Assembly (NCBI GenBank): GCA_902560815.1 | Contig: CACENP010000005.1 | Span: forward strand, 27,644 to 91,643 | DNA length: 64,000 nucleotides | Direction: 5' to 3' | DNA from: an uncultured Pelagibacteraceae bacterium | GTDB lineage: Bacteria; Pseudomonadota; Alphaproteobacteria; Pelagibacterales; Pelagibacteraceae | Shown: positions 9,272 to 18,152 of the stretch, in pieces | How positions within the stretch are numbered: the first letter of the stretch is position 1 | How the letters are laid out: each line of letters begins with the position of its first letter | The notes under the pieces: model-generated | Database searches by the model: none | What the model saw: only the letters and a program-made list of their open reading frames with translations | Told to the model about the DNA's origin: nothing | Made by a program: the position numbers and the translations under genes

Positions 9272-9931
9272 ATGAAAAAAATACAAATTTCACCATCAAT
9301 TTTGTCAGCTGATTTTAGTCAGTTAGGAAATGAAATAAAGAGATTAGAAGAAGGTGGGGCGGATATGATTCATGTTGATGTTATGGATGGTCATTTTGTT
9401 CCTAATCTTACAATTGGTCCACCTGTAATTAAGAGGTTGCGTAATTGTACCAAACTGCCTTTTGATGTTCATTTAATGATATCTCCAGTACACAAATATA
9501 TTGAAGATTTTTCAAATGCAGGAGCAGATATAATTACAATTCATCCAGAAGCAACAGATAATTTAACTGAGTCAATAAATCTTATAAGAAAACTTAATAA
9601 AAAAATTGGAGTTTCCTTAAATCCTGACACAAAATTAAGTGTTATTGAAAATATTTTAGATCAAATAGATCTTGTTTTAATTATGAGCGTTTTTCCTGGA
9701 TTTGGTGGTCAAAAATTTATGCCAGAAATTGTAACAAAAATTAAAAATTTAAAAAAAATAAAAGAAGAAAAAAAATTTAACTTTGACATCGAAGTAGATG
9801 GTGGGATTAATTTTAATAATAATAAAATTGTAATAGAGGCTGGTGCTAATATTCTAGTTTCAGGAACAACTATTTTTAAAGAAAATAATGGTAATATAAA
9901 AAAAAATATTGATCTTCTGAAGTTAGTATAA
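9272..9931 (+). CDS. rpe: ribulose-phosphate 3-epimerase
   Basis: Rpe interconverts ribulose 5-phosphate and xylulose 5-phosphate in the pentose phosphate pathway. This 219-residue TIM barrel shows the conserved metal ligands His34, Asp36 (IHVDVMDGHFVPN), His67 (FDVHLMI) and Asp176 (EVDGGIN). MSVFPGFGGQKF near 138-149 is the flexible phosphate-binding loop. Length and start are canonical. Four nt separate it from the heparinase-like gene. The rpe-heparinase-purH order is a known alphaproteobacterial arrangement. Confidence 0.97.
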   Translation: MKKIQISPSILSADFSQLGNEIKRLEEGGADMIHVDVMDGHFVPNLTIGPPVIKRLRNCTKLPFDVHLMISPVHKYIEDFSNAGADIITIHPEATDNLTESINLIRKLNKKIGVSLNPDTKLSVIENILDQIDLVLIMSVFPGFGGQKFMPEIVTKIKNLKKIKEEKKFNFDIEVDGGINFNNNKIVIEAGANILVSGTTIFKENNGNIKKNIDLLKLV

Positions 9932-9935
9932 ATTA

Positions 9936-11564
9936 ATGGTTTTAAAGAATTCTTTAAATTTTATTAGTGAATTTTTAGATTACGCATCAAGACAAATAAG
10001 AAAAATTTATTTAAGTTCAAAAATTTATAATAATAAAATATCAAAAATTGATGATAAACTTATAGAATACAAACCAAATCCTAACCTTTTAGATTGTTTA
10101 ATTAAATATGAAAAAAAGAAAAATAATATAGAAAATTTCTATTTAAATTCAGTTTGGACAAATAAAAATATTAATGAAAAAGATTACAAAAAACTTCATA
10201 ATTTTTTTTGGTTATTTACAATTGATTTAAAATCTTCAAAAAAAATAACTCAGTCAATTATTTTAAACTGGATAGAAACTAATCAAAAATATAATTCAAA
10301 AAATTGGGAAATAGATACTTTGTCCAAAAGAATAATATCTTGGATCTCAAATTCAAGATTGAGTTATGATGAAAGTGATTCTTCTTATAAAGAAAAATTT
10401 AATAGCAATATAAAAAAACAAGTGAACCATTTGATTAATGAAATAACTCGATCTACATGGGTAAATGATAAAATGATAGGTTGCGCTGCAATAATTTTAA
10501 CTGGCCTATCATATAAAGATGAAAAATACTTAAATTACGGTTTAAATTTATTAAAAAAAATTATTAATCTTTCTTTTGATGCTACAGGATTCCCTAAATC
10601 TAGAAATATTAGACAACTTTTTTTCTACTTAAAATATTTTATTTTAATTAGAGAATGGTTGAAGGAGTCACAAAACGAAATTCCTGATTATTTAAATGAA
10701 ATAATTTTTTATTTAGGTCAAAGTTATAATTTTATATGGCAGAACACTAATCAAAATTTTCTATTTAATGGAAATCAAAATAATAAAAATTATGATTTTG
10801 ATAAATATTTAAATTTTCATAACTATAAATTCAAAAGTGAGAGTAATGAATATGGTGGTTACGTTATTTTAAAAAACAAAAATGTTATTATATCTGTTGA
10901 TTTAGGGTCTTCACCTGAAAGAAAGTACAGTGATGATTATCAATCGGGAGCATTATCTTTTGAAATTTTTTTTAATAATTGTAAATTAATTTCTAACTGT
11001 GGCTATTTTCAAAATTATAAGCATCAGTTAAATTATATTTCTAAATCTTCAGCTTCTCATTCTACACTTACTTTAGATAATAGATCTTCTTGTAAATTTA
11101 AAAAAAATTCAAATAATATTTTAAAAGTAGACCAAGACTTAAAAGTATTAAAAAAAACAGTTTTATGTGAAAAAAATTATTGGGCTATTATTGGATCTCA
11201 TGAAGGTTATTTAAAAAAATATGGGGTAATTCATGAAAGAAAAATAGAATATTTTCCAGAAAAGAAAAAATTTTTAGGAACTGATAAATTAATAAAAAAG
11301 AAAAAATTTAAAAGTACAAATTTTGAAATTCGTTTTCATTTCGAGCCTGATGTTAAATTGACAAAAACTCAAGATGAAAAATCAATTCTAATTGAATTAG
11401 AAAATTCTGGGTGGAAATTTTCTTCAAAAAATAATAAAATTGATGTTGAAACTGGTTTATATTTCGGTAAAAAAAACTCTTTTGTTGAAAATCAAAATAT
11501 TTTTATTTCAGGAATAACGCAAAATGAAAATGAAGAAATTATATGGGAAATAATTAAAATTTAA
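9936..11564 (+). CDS. heparinase II/III-like protein
   Basis: This 542-residue protein has an alpha-helical N-terminal half and a C-terminal beta-rich heparinase II/III-like domain. The recognisable part is YQSGALSFEIFFNNCKLISN and the following SASHSTLTLDNRSS (about residues 325-385), which matches the family core. The tail ends in a beta-sandwich-like segment. Family members cleave or bind acidic polysaccharides, but many alphaproteobacterial copies between rpe and purH have no known substrate. I see no signal peptide. The last base overlaps the purH ATG (TAATG). Confidence 0.85.
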   Translation: MVLKNSLNFISEFLDYASRQIRKIYLSSKIYNNKISKIDDKLIEYKPNPNLLDCLIKYEKKKNNIENFYLNSVWTNKNINEKDYKKLHNFFWLFTIDLKSSKKITQSIILNWIETNQKYNSKNWEIDTLSKRIISWISNSRLSYDESDSSYKEKFNSNIKKQVNHLINEITRSTWVNDKMIGCAAIILTGLSYKDEKYLNYGLNLLKKIINLSFDATGFPKSRNIRQLFFYLKYFILIREWLKESQNEIPDYLNEIIFYLGQSYNFIWQNTNQNFLFNGNQNNKNYDFDKYLNFHNYKFKSESNEYGGYVILKNKNVIISVDLGSSPERKYSDDYQSGALSFEIFFNNCKLISNCGYFQNYKHQLNYISKSSASHSTLTLDNRSSCKFKKNSNNILKVDQDLKVLKKTVLCEKNYWAIIGSHEGYLKKYGVIHERKIEYFPEKKKFLGTDKLIKKKKFKSTNFEIRFHFEPDVKLTKTQDEKSILIELENSGWKFSSKNNKIDVETGLYFGKKNSFVENQNIFISGITQNENEEIIWEIIKI

Positions 11565-13105
11565 TGAAAAAAATAAAAAAGGCCATCGTTTCAGTATCAG
11601 ATAAAAAAAATTTAAAATTTTTATTAAAGACTTTATCAAAACATAAAATTGAAATTATAAGCTCTGGAGGTACTTTTAAAGAAATAAAAAAATTAGGCTT
11701 TAAGTGTTTGGAAATATCAAAATTTACTGGCTCTAAAGAAATTTTAAGTGGAAGAGTTAAAACTTTACATCCAAAAATTCATTCTGGAATTTTGAGTATA
11801 AGAAGTAGCAAGTCACATTCAAATGATTTAAAAAAAAATAGTTATGAAGAAATTGATCTTGTCATTGTGAATTTTTATCCTTTTGAAAATACTTTAAAAA
11901 ATACAAATAACCAAAAAAAAATAATAGAAAATATTGATATCGGTGGACCTACAATGGTTCGCTCAGCAGCTAAAAATTATAATGATGTTGCTGTAATAAC
12001 GAATTATAATCAGTATCAAGAATTGTCTAATGAATTAAAAGTAAATAAAGGTTGCACCACTTTAAATTTTAGAAAAAGAATGTCTGTATTGGCCTTTAAT
12101 GAAACAGCCTACTATGAAGCAATAATATCAAATTATTTTAATTCTGATTCGAAAATCTTATTTCCTAAAAAAAAAATATTTTTTGGTAATTTAATTGAAA
12201 ATTTAAGATATGGGGAAAATCCACACCAAAGTGCAGCTATTTATTCGATTAATAAAGAATTAAACCTTAACCAGTTGCATGGAAAAAAGTTAAGTTATAA
12301 CAACTATAATGATATTTTTTCTGCACTTTTAATCTCAAAATCTTTACCCAAAAATACTGGCACTGTTATTTTAAAACATTCTAATCCTTGCGGCGTTTCT
12401 ATAAATAAAAATAACTTTAAAAGTTATAAATTTGCCTTAGCTTGTGATCCAATAAGTGCCTTTGGAGGTATAATTTGTTGTAATTATAAAATCAGTAAAA
12501 AGTTAGCCCTGGAGTTAAAAAAAATATTTTTTGAAGTAATAATTTGTAAAAGTATAGACAATGATGCTCTAAAAATATTGAAACTTAAAAAAAATTTAAG
12601 AATTATTGATGCTAGTAAATTTAATAATAATAACTTACAAAATATATCATCAGTGTCTAATAACATTTTGATACAATCTTTGGATAATTTTCCTTTTTCA
12701 AAGTCTAACTTTAAAGTTGTTTCTAAAAATAAGCCTAATTTACAAACATTTAAAAATTTAATATTTACATTTAATATTTGTCGTTTTGTTAAATCAAATG
12801 CAATTGTTATATCTAATAAGGACTCGACTATAGGAATTGGATCTGGACAACCTAGTAGATTGGATAGTTGTGAAATTGCAATAAATAAAATGAAAAAATT
12901 TCACAAAGAAAAATTAGATGATAAAATTATTGCTGCTTCTGATGCTTTTTTTCCATTTGTTGATGGTATTGAAAAATTAGTTCAAGCAGGAGTATCAGCA
13001 ATCATCCAACCGTATGGTTCAATTAGAGACAAAGAAATAATTAAGTTTGCTAATAGAACAAATACAATATTGGTATTTTCAAAAACTAGACACTTTAGAC
13101 ATTAG
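11564..13105 (+). CDS. purH: bifunctional AICAR formyltransferase / IMP cyclohydrolase
   Basis: PurH performs the last two steps of purine synthesis, AICAR to FAICAR to IMP. It has 513 residues. The N-terminal MGS-like cyclohydrolase domain shows ISSGGTFKEIKKLG, FTGSKEILSGRVKTLHPKIH and NIDIGGPTMVRSAAKN. The transformylase domain shows LRYGENPHQSAA, LKHSNPCG and the terminal TRHFRH. It is slightly shorter than the usual 525-535. AICAR released by HisH/HisF is its substrate, linking it to the his operon in this window. Its 3' end overlaps convergent phhB by 11 nt. Confidence 0.97.
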   Translation: MKKIKKAIVSVSDKKNLKFLLKTLSKHKIEIISSGGTFKEIKKLGFKCLEISKFTGSKEILSGRVKTLHPKIHSGILSIRSSKSHSNDLKKNSYEEIDLVIVNFYPFENTLKNTNNQKKIIENIDIGGPTMVRSAAKNYNDVAVITNYNQYQELSNELKVNKGCTTLNFRKRMSVLAFNETAYYEAIISNYFNSDSKILFPKKKIFFGNLIENLRYGENPHQSAAIYSINKELNLNQLHGKKLSYNNYNDIFSALLISKSLPKNTGTVILKHSNPCGVSINKNNFKSYKFALACDPISAFGGIICCNYKISKKLALELKKIFFEVIICKSIDNDALKILKLKKNLRIIDASKFNNNNLQNISSVSNNILIQSLDNFPFSKSNFKVVSKNKPNLQTFKNLIFTFNICRFVKSNAIVISNKDSTIGIGSGQPSRLDSCEIAINKMKKFHKEKLDDKIIAASDAFFPFVDGIEKLVQAGVSAIIQPYGSIRDKEIIKFANRTNTILVFSKTRHFRH

Positions 13106-13439
13106 AAATTTTATCAATTTTTGCTGCAAGAACAAAATCACTCTCATGTAAACCATTTATTGAATGTGTAAAAATTTTAATTTTAGCATATCCCCAACCA
13201 AACCAAATATCTGGATGATGTCCTTCTTTTTCAGCGATATCTCCAACTTTGTTTATAAAACCTTGACTTTCCAAAAAATTATTAAATTTAAATTGTTTAA
13301 CTAGATAATATGTTTTTTGGTCATCCGATTTAACTTCCCAACCATCAACTTTTTTTAAATATTTGTGTATTTCACTTAAATCAAAGCTCGGAATTCCACC
13401 CTCACAAGGGATACATTTTTTATCTGCTAAATCAGTCAT
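13095..13439 (-). CDS. phhB: pterin-4-alpha-carbinolamine dehydratase
   Basis: This 114-residue PCD/DCoH protein dehydrates 4a-hydroxy-tetrahydropterin. Diagnostic residues are the GHHPD motif (in EKEGHHPDIWFGWGYAK), FTHSINGLHESDF and the N-terminal CIPCEGG found in bacterial members. The correct start is ATG at 13439, preceded by AAAGGAGAAA. A longer frame to 13517 would read through the antisense of tRNA-Gly and is rejected. The role in an organism without an obvious aromatic amino acid hydroxylase here is unclear. Pterin recycling or a moonlighting role is possible. Confidence 0.92.
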   Translation of the reverse strand: MTDLADKKCIPCEGGIPSFDLSEIHKYLKKVDGWEVKSDDQKTYYLVKQFKFNNFLESQGFINKVGDIAEKEGHHPDIWFGWGYAKIKIFTHSINGLHESDFVLAAKIDKISNV

Positions 13440-13450
13440 TTTCTCCTTTA
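13440..13450 (-). promoter_or_regulatory. Shine-Dalgarno site fixing the phhB start
   Basis: On the minus strand TAAAGGAGAAA ends directly before ATG at 13439, with AGGAG 3 nt upstream of the start codon. It decides between this start and the longer frame through the tRNA gene. Such a clear site is uncommon among the neighbouring genes. Confidence 0.8.
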
Positions 13451-13456
13451 ATAAAT

Positions 13457-13531
13457 TGGAGCGGGCAATGGGACTTGAACCCACGACCTTCTCGTTGGCA
13501 ACGAGACGCTCTACCACTGAGCTATGCCCGC
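13457..13531 (-). tRNA. tRNA-Gly (anticodon GCC), CCA encoded
   Basis: The minus strand gives a 75-nt cloverleaf starting GCGGGCATAGCTCAG. It pairs GCGGGCA with TGCCCGC in the acceptor stem, then has discriminator T and an encoded CCA. The anticodon arm CTCGTTGCCAACGAG has a 7-nt loop with GCC. The D-loop AGTGGTA and T-loop GTTCAAGTC are canonical. It lies between phhB (downstream on the same strand) and the Lon-like gene. Confidence 0.98.
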
Positions 13532-13549
13532 TTATTAAATAATGATTAT

Positions 13550-13574
13550 AAATTGCAAGTTTTAAATTGCAAGT
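13550..13574. repeat. 11-bp direct repeat AAATTGCAAGT (two copies)
   Basis: Copies at 13550-13560 and 13564-13574 lie 14 nt apart, just upstream of the tRNA-Gly 5' end. They may be local duplication or regulator sites for tRNA-Gly; nothing further is visible. Confidence 0.6.
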
Positions 13575-13669
13575 AATTAGAAAAATTTAGAAAATAAATT
13601 ATCTTAAAATTAACAATTAAATATCTGTGTACATTTACCCAATAAGTACTATGCCAACAAGTTTTGTAT

Positions 13670-13697
13670 TGATAGATTATTTCTGATAGATTATTTT
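13670..13697. repeat. 14-bp tandem duplication before the Lon-like gene
   Basis: TGATAGATTATTTC at 13670-13683 is followed directly by TGATAGATTATTTT at 13684-13697, ending 1 nt before the start codon. It replaces any Shine-Dalgarno sequence. The remaining leader of 13575-13669 shows no gene. Confidence 0.75.
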
Positions 13698-13698
13698 T

Positions 13699-14343
13699 AT
13701 GAATAAAGTATTACAAAATTTACCAAAAGAAATTCCAGTTTTCCCATTGTCAAACTTTATAATTTTCCCAAAAACCACCGTACCGTTAAATATTTTTGAA
13801 CCAAGGTATATAGAAATGGTTAATGATGCAATGAAAGGGAACCGAATTATTGGAATGATACAACCAAGGAAATCTACGCTGACTGTTCCTCCTCTTTATA
13901 AAGTAGGTTGTGCTGGTAAAATTATTAGTTTTAATGAAACTGAAGATGGAAGATATTTAATTATTTTGAGCGGTACAAGTAGATTTAAAATTATTGAAGA
14001 ATTAGAAACTGAGAGACTCTATAGAAAATTCAGAGTAGATTTTAAAGATTTTTTATATGATTTAGATGAAAAAAACGAAGAAATTAAATTTTCTGACTTA
14101 GAGTTAATTTTTAAAAATTTAAAATCATTATTTGTTAAGCAAGGATATAAGATTGATTGGAATGAATTAAAAAAACAAAGCCTAAACCAAACTATAAACA
14201 CATTGGCTATGGCTTCACCGTTTTCCTTAGAAGAAAAACAAGTATTATTAGAAACAATAAATTTAAATGAAAGAAAGAAAAAACTAGAACAAATTTTATC
14301 TACATATAGTTTTGATAATTTTGAAAACAAAACAATTCAATAA
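13699..14343 (+). CDS. Lon N-terminal-domain (LON substrate-binding) protein
   Basis: This 214-residue protein consists only of the LON/PUA-like substrate-binding domain. It has IPVFPLSNFIIFPKTTVPLN followed by IFEPRYIEMVNDAMK, then IGMIQPRK and VGCAGKIISF, and ends with a helical bundle (SPFSLEEKQVLLETINL). There is no ATPase or protease domain, so it is not Lon itself. Standalone LON-domain proteins occur widely in alphaproteobacteria, often near trxA and ubiH-type genes. Their role is unknown, possibly substrate or adaptor binding. It converges on the UbiH-like gene with no spacer. Confidence 0.9.
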   Translation: MNKVLQNLPKEIPVFPLSNFIIFPKTTVPLNIFEPRYIEMVNDAMKGNRIIGMIQPRKSTLTVPPLYKVGCAGKIISFNETEDGRYLIILSGTSRFKIIEELETERLYRKFRVDFKDFLYDLDEKNEEIKFSDLELIFKNLKSLFVKQGYKIDWNELKKQSLNQTINTLAMASPFSLEEKQVLLETINLNERKKKLEQILSTYSFDNFENKTIQ

Positions 14344-15438
14344 TTAAATAAAACCATTATCAGCAAATCTTGTTGAGTATTTTTTAAATAAAGAATTTTT
14401 TTCTAAAAAATAAAATATTTTATTTGAATAATTATTATTAAATTTATTATCAAATTTAAAAAACTCAAAAATAAAATTAATACTACTGGCGTAAAGATAA
14501 TTAAAATGTTTTGTTTTCTTTTCGAATTCCTGTAACAGAGATTGATCTAATGGTAATCCAAGTTCGATTTTTTCATCTATTAAACAAGATAATATTTTAA
14601 TATCCCTTATCGTCATATTAAGACCTTGTCCTGCTAATGGATGAATTTTATGCAAACTATCACCAAAACTTAATATATTTTTGTAGTAATAATTTTTTAA
14701 TAAAGAGCCTTTCAAATTAACTTTTTCAAATTTTGAAAAAGATACAATTGAAAATTTCTTATTATATTTTTTTACTAGATTTAAAATTTCAGTTTCTGAA
14801 AGATTTTTAAAATTTTTATAAATTGAAAAAACAATTGAAGTTTCTTTGTTTGAACATGGCAAGAATGCAATTGGGCCAAATTTGGTAAAAACTTGATAGG
14901 CCATTCGATTATCACATTTTTTATGTTTAATTAAAGCTGTATAGGCTAAACTGTTATAATCTTTATTTTGTCTTTTAAAAAAAATTTCTTTCGAAATTTT
15001 ATTATTTTCGTTAAAATTTATTATTAAATCAAATTGATTTTTATTATTTACTATTGAATTATAAAAAGATTCTTTATTTTTTTTAACTACATTAACGACC
15101 TTGCTATTTTTTATATTTTTTTCAAGTAAATTAATAAAATCATAATTTTTAATAATTGAAAAAAGTTTATCATTTGTTTTTCCAAAATTTAGTATTTCAG
15201 CATTATTTTTTAAGTCATTAAATATTTTAATATATTTTACAGACCAAGCAAATTTTTCTACAAAAATTTTTTCACTAGTCAAAAAATCTACATTTTTTTT
15301 TGTAATACCAATAGTTCTGTTACTAAACTTATTTTCGTAATGATTTTCTTTAAATATTGAAATGTTAATACTTTTGTTACTCAAAATATTTGCTAGTAAC
15401 AAACATGGTATCCCTGAGCCAATTAAACATATTTTCAT
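14344..15438 (-). CDS. UbiH/UbiF-type FAD monooxygenase (ubiquinone hydroxylase family)
   Basis: This 364-residue flavoprotein probably hydroxylates a ubiquinone precursor ring. The FAD-binding C-terminal motif SFGDSLHKIHPLAGQGLNMT with following RD (about residues 255-276) is diagnostic of UbiH/UbiF/Coq6. The N-terminal dinucleotide fold reads IGSGIPCLLLAN, where the third glycine of GxGxxG is replaced by Cys, which is unusual. The protein is shorter than typical UbiH (about 390-400). Which ring position it hydroxylates cannot be read from sequence. The start ATG at 15438 is immediately before the first beta strand. Confidence 0.85.
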   Translation of the reverse strand: MKICLIGSGIPCLLLANILSNKSINISIFKENHYENKFSNRTIGITKKNVDFLTSEKIFVEKFAWSVKYIKIFNDLKNNAEILNFGKTNDKLFSIIKNYDFINLLEKNIKNSKVVNVVKKNKESFYNSIVNNKNQFDLIINFNENNKISKEIFFKRQNKDYNSLAYTALIKHKKCDNRMAYQVFTKFGPIAFLPCSNKETSIVFSIYKNFKNLSETEILNLVKKYNKKFSIVSFSKFEKVNLKGSLLKNYYYKNILSFGDSLHKIHPLAGQGLNMTIRDIKILSCLIDEKIELGLPLDQSLLQEFEKKTKHFNYLYASSINFIFEFFKFDNKFNNNYSNKIFYFLEKNSLFKKYSTRFADNGFI

Positions 15439-15504
15439 AATTAAATTTTAATTTTAACAATAAATATTAAATGATACAAAGTTACAAACTAGATTCTTTA
15501 TAAA

Positions 15505-17598
15505 ATGAATATAAAAGATTTAAGTAAAAAAAGCCTTGATTTTACTATAAAAAGGGTAGCGGAAATAATAGGATTATTTCTAATATGTGTTTCTGTTTTA
15601 TTTTTTATAGCACTCGTAAGCTATTCTCCTGAGGATCCTAATTTTATATTTTCAAATAATAATGATATAAAAAATATCTTAGGTTTCCAGGGTAGTTATA
15701 TCTCTGATCTTTTTTTTCAGTCAATTGGTTTAATATCTTTTCTAATTTCTTTCACCATTTTTTTTACTGGTATTAATTTAATAAAAAATAAAAATTATTT
15801 GATTATTATTGAAAATATTTTTTATTTAACTTTATACTCTATTCTTGGATCTGTATTTTTAACAACTTTTTATCCAAATTCATTCTGGCTTTATATAAAT
15901 GGAAATGGGGGATTTGTTGGAAATTTTTTTAAAGATACTTTTTTATCAAATATATTAAATTTAAATAAAGATATTTCGTACTATATACTTTTTATCGTAA
16001 TAGTGATTGTTTTTTTAATTAGTATAAATTTAAATATTAAGTATTTATTCAATATTTTTAAAAATATTTTCATAAAAATAAATAAATCAAAAATTAAAAC
16101 AAAGGTTGAAGACAATAGTTTTGAAAATGAAAAAGAAATTATAATTGAAGATACTCAAAAACCTACTCAAGAAAATTTACCATTTAGTAAAAAAGGTGAT
16201 GAAAATTTAAGCAAATATAAATTTAAACTTCCTCCTATTGACTATTTAAAGAAACCTACAAAAAGCGAGCGAGAAAAAAATTTAAATGAGGACAAGGTTT
16301 ATGAGGGTACTTTAGAGAAAATACTCTTGGATTTTGGTGTCGAAGGAAAAATTAAAAAAGTTAGTCGAGGACCTGTGGTAACATTAAATGAATTTGAACC
16401 GGCCGCTGGAGTAAAAGTTTCTAAAATAATAAATTTGTCAGAGGACATTGCGAGAAATACGAGTTCAGAATCAGCAAGAATAGCAACAATTCCTGGAAGT
16501 ATGACTATTGGGATTGAACTTCCAAATACATCGAGGGAAAATGTTTATTTGAGCGAAATTATTTCTAGTACAAATTTTGTTAAAAAAGATATTAAGCTAC
16601 CAATTGCTCTAGGAAAAAGTATTTCAGGAGTTCCGATTGTGGGAGACCTTAATTCTATGCCACACTTGTTAATTGCAGGAACCACTGGTTCAGGAAAATC
16701 AGTTTGTATAAATACAATAATTTTATCATTACTTTACAAGCACGGACCAGATAAATGTAAGTTTATTTTAATTGATCCAAAAATGTTAGAGTTGTCTACC
16801 TACGAAGGTATTCCTCATCTTCTATGTCCAGTTATTACAGAGGCAAAAAGAGCTGCGTCTGTTTTAGGTTGGGTAGTTAAAGAAATGGAAAGCAGATACA
16901 GATTAATGACAAAAGTAGGAGTGAAAAATATAGAGGGTTATAACTCCAAACATAAACTTCCTATGCCTTACATAGTTGTAATTGTAGATGAAATGTCAGA
17001 CCTAATGCTTGTATCTGGAAAAGAAATAGAAGGTTATATTCAAAAATTATCTCAAATGGCAAGAGCAGCTGGAATACACATAATTATGGCTACCCAAAGA
17101 CCTAGTGTGGATGTAATTACAGGTACTATAAAAGCAAATTTTCCTACTCGAATTTCTTTTCAAGTAACTTCAAAAATAGATAGTAGAACTATATTGGGTG
17201 AACAGGGTGCTGAACAATTGCTAGGAAAAGGTGATATGCTTTATATGTCTTCTGCAAATAAAATAGTTAGAATACATGCGCCATTCGTATCAGAAAGTGA
17301 AATCGAAAAAATAAATAATTACTTACGAGCGCAAGCTGAACCAGATTATGTAGATGAAATTTTAAATTTTGCAGATGAAAAAGAAATCGGAAAAAATTTA
17401 AACGATAGTGAAAATCAAGATGAATTATATAATTCGGCATTAGATTTAATTAAGTCAGAAGGAAAAGCATCAACTTCTTTTTTACAAAGAAAATTACAAA
17501 TTGGATACAATAGAGCAGCTAGAATAATTGATATGATGGAAGCAAATGGGGAAGTCAGTAAAGCTAATCATGTAGGTAAGAGAGAGGTTTTAAAATGA
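15505..17598 (+). CDS. ftsK: DNA translocase FtsK
   Basis: FtsK pumps chromosome dimers and terminus DNA through the division septum. It has 697 residues: four hydrophobic spans in about 1-190, a short linker, the alpha/beta motor with Walker A GTTGSGKS at 392-399 and Walker B IVVIVDEM, and a C-terminal gamma winged helix (SFLQRKLQIGYNRAARIID) that reads KOPS-like DNA. The linker is much shorter than in E. coli, consistent with alphaproteobacterial and streamlined genomes. Its stop overlaps lolA by 4 nt (ATGA). Confidence 0.97.
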   Translation: MNIKDLSKKSLDFTIKRVAEIIGLFLICVSVLFFIALVSYSPEDPNFIFSNNNDIKNILGFQGSYISDLFFQSIGLISFLISFTIFFTGINLIKNKNYLIIIENIFYLTLYSILGSVFLTTFYPNSFWLYINGNGGFVGNFFKDTFLSNILNLNKDISYYILFIVIVIVFLISINLNIKYLFNIFKNIFIKINKSKIKTKVEDNSFENEKEIIIEDTQKPTQENLPFSKKGDENLSKYKFKLPPIDYLKKPTKSEREKNLNEDKVYEGTLEKILLDFGVEGKIKKVSRGPVVTLNEFEPAAGVKVSKIINLSEDIARNTSSESARIATIPGSMTIGIELPNTSRENVYLSEIISSTNFVKKDIKLPIALGKSISGVPIVGDLNSMPHLLIAGTTGSGKSVCINTIILSLLYKHGPDKCKFILIDPKMLELSTYEGIPHLLCPVITEAKRAASVLGWVVKEMESRYRLMTKVGVKNIEGYNSKHKLPMPYIVVIVDEMSDLMLVSGKEIEGYIQKLSQMARAAGIHIIMATQRPSVDVITGTIKANFPTRISFQVTSKIDSRTILGEQGAEQLLGKGDMLYMSSANKIVRIHAPFVSESEIEKINNYLRAQAEPDYVDEILNFADEKEIGKNLNDSENQDELYNSALDLIKSEGKASTSFLQRKLQIGYNRAARIIDMMEANGEVSKANHVGKREVLK

Positions 17599-18152
17599 AA
17601 AAAAAATTAATTTTAATTTTTTTTTTTTTAAATTTGATTAATTATTCATATGGATCAACTGAAATTGAAATAATTAATAACTTTAAAAAAATAAATAATA
17701 TTAGTTTTGATTTTGAGCAAAATATAAATGACAAAACTGAAAAAGGAAATTGCATAATTCAATATCCCAATAAAATGTATTGTAATTATGATAACTTAAA
17801 AAAAAAAGTAGTCGTATCAAATGGAACTTCACTAGTAATAAAAAATAGGCTTGGAAAAGAATATTTTTTATACCCTTTAAAGGAAACGCCATTAGAATTA
17901 ATTTTAAATCAAAAATTATTAATAAATAAATTTAACAAGTTAAAAGCAAAATTAATTAATGAAATGTACTATAATTTTAATATAGAAAACAACGGAAATA
18001 AAATAAATATTTTTTTCGATAAAAATTCTTATGATTTAATTGGATGGCAAACAGAAGATATTTATCAAAATCTAGTAATTACATATATTTATAATATTAA
18101 AAAAAATAAAAATATTGACGAAAAATTATTTAATTTGCCTAAACAGCATTAA
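17595..18152 (+). CDS. lolA: LolA-like outer-membrane lipoprotein carrier
   Basis: This 185-residue protein has a cleavable signal peptide (KKKLILIFFFLNLINYSYG). The mature domain resembles LolA, with NISFDFEQNINDKTEKGNCI and PNKMYCNYDN corresponding to the F-Q / PGR-like strands. LolA escorts lipoproteins across the periplasm from LolCDE. Sequence conservation is low, and the call rests on the fold pattern and position after ftsK, a common alphaproteobacterial arrangement. It ends 1 nt from the convergent GNAT gene. Confidence 0.82.
   Translation: MKKKLILIFFFLNLINYSYGSTEIEIINNFKKINNISFDFEQNINDKTEKGNCIIQYPNKMYCNYDNLKKKVVVSNGTSLVIKNRLGKEYFLYPLKETPLELILNQKLLINKFNKLKAKLINEMYYNFNIENNGNKINIFFDKNSYDLIGWQTEDIYQNLVITYIYNIKKNKNIDEKLFNLPKQH

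Noticed and set aside
13440..13517. N-terminal extension of phhB to an ATG at 13517
   Set aside because: It is the antisense of tRNA-Gly, and a good ribosome site precedes the ATG at 13439.
14019..14330. 103-codon minus-strand ORF opposite the Lon-like gene
   Set aside because: Low-complexity Phe/Ser-rich antisense product of Lys/Glu codons; no support.
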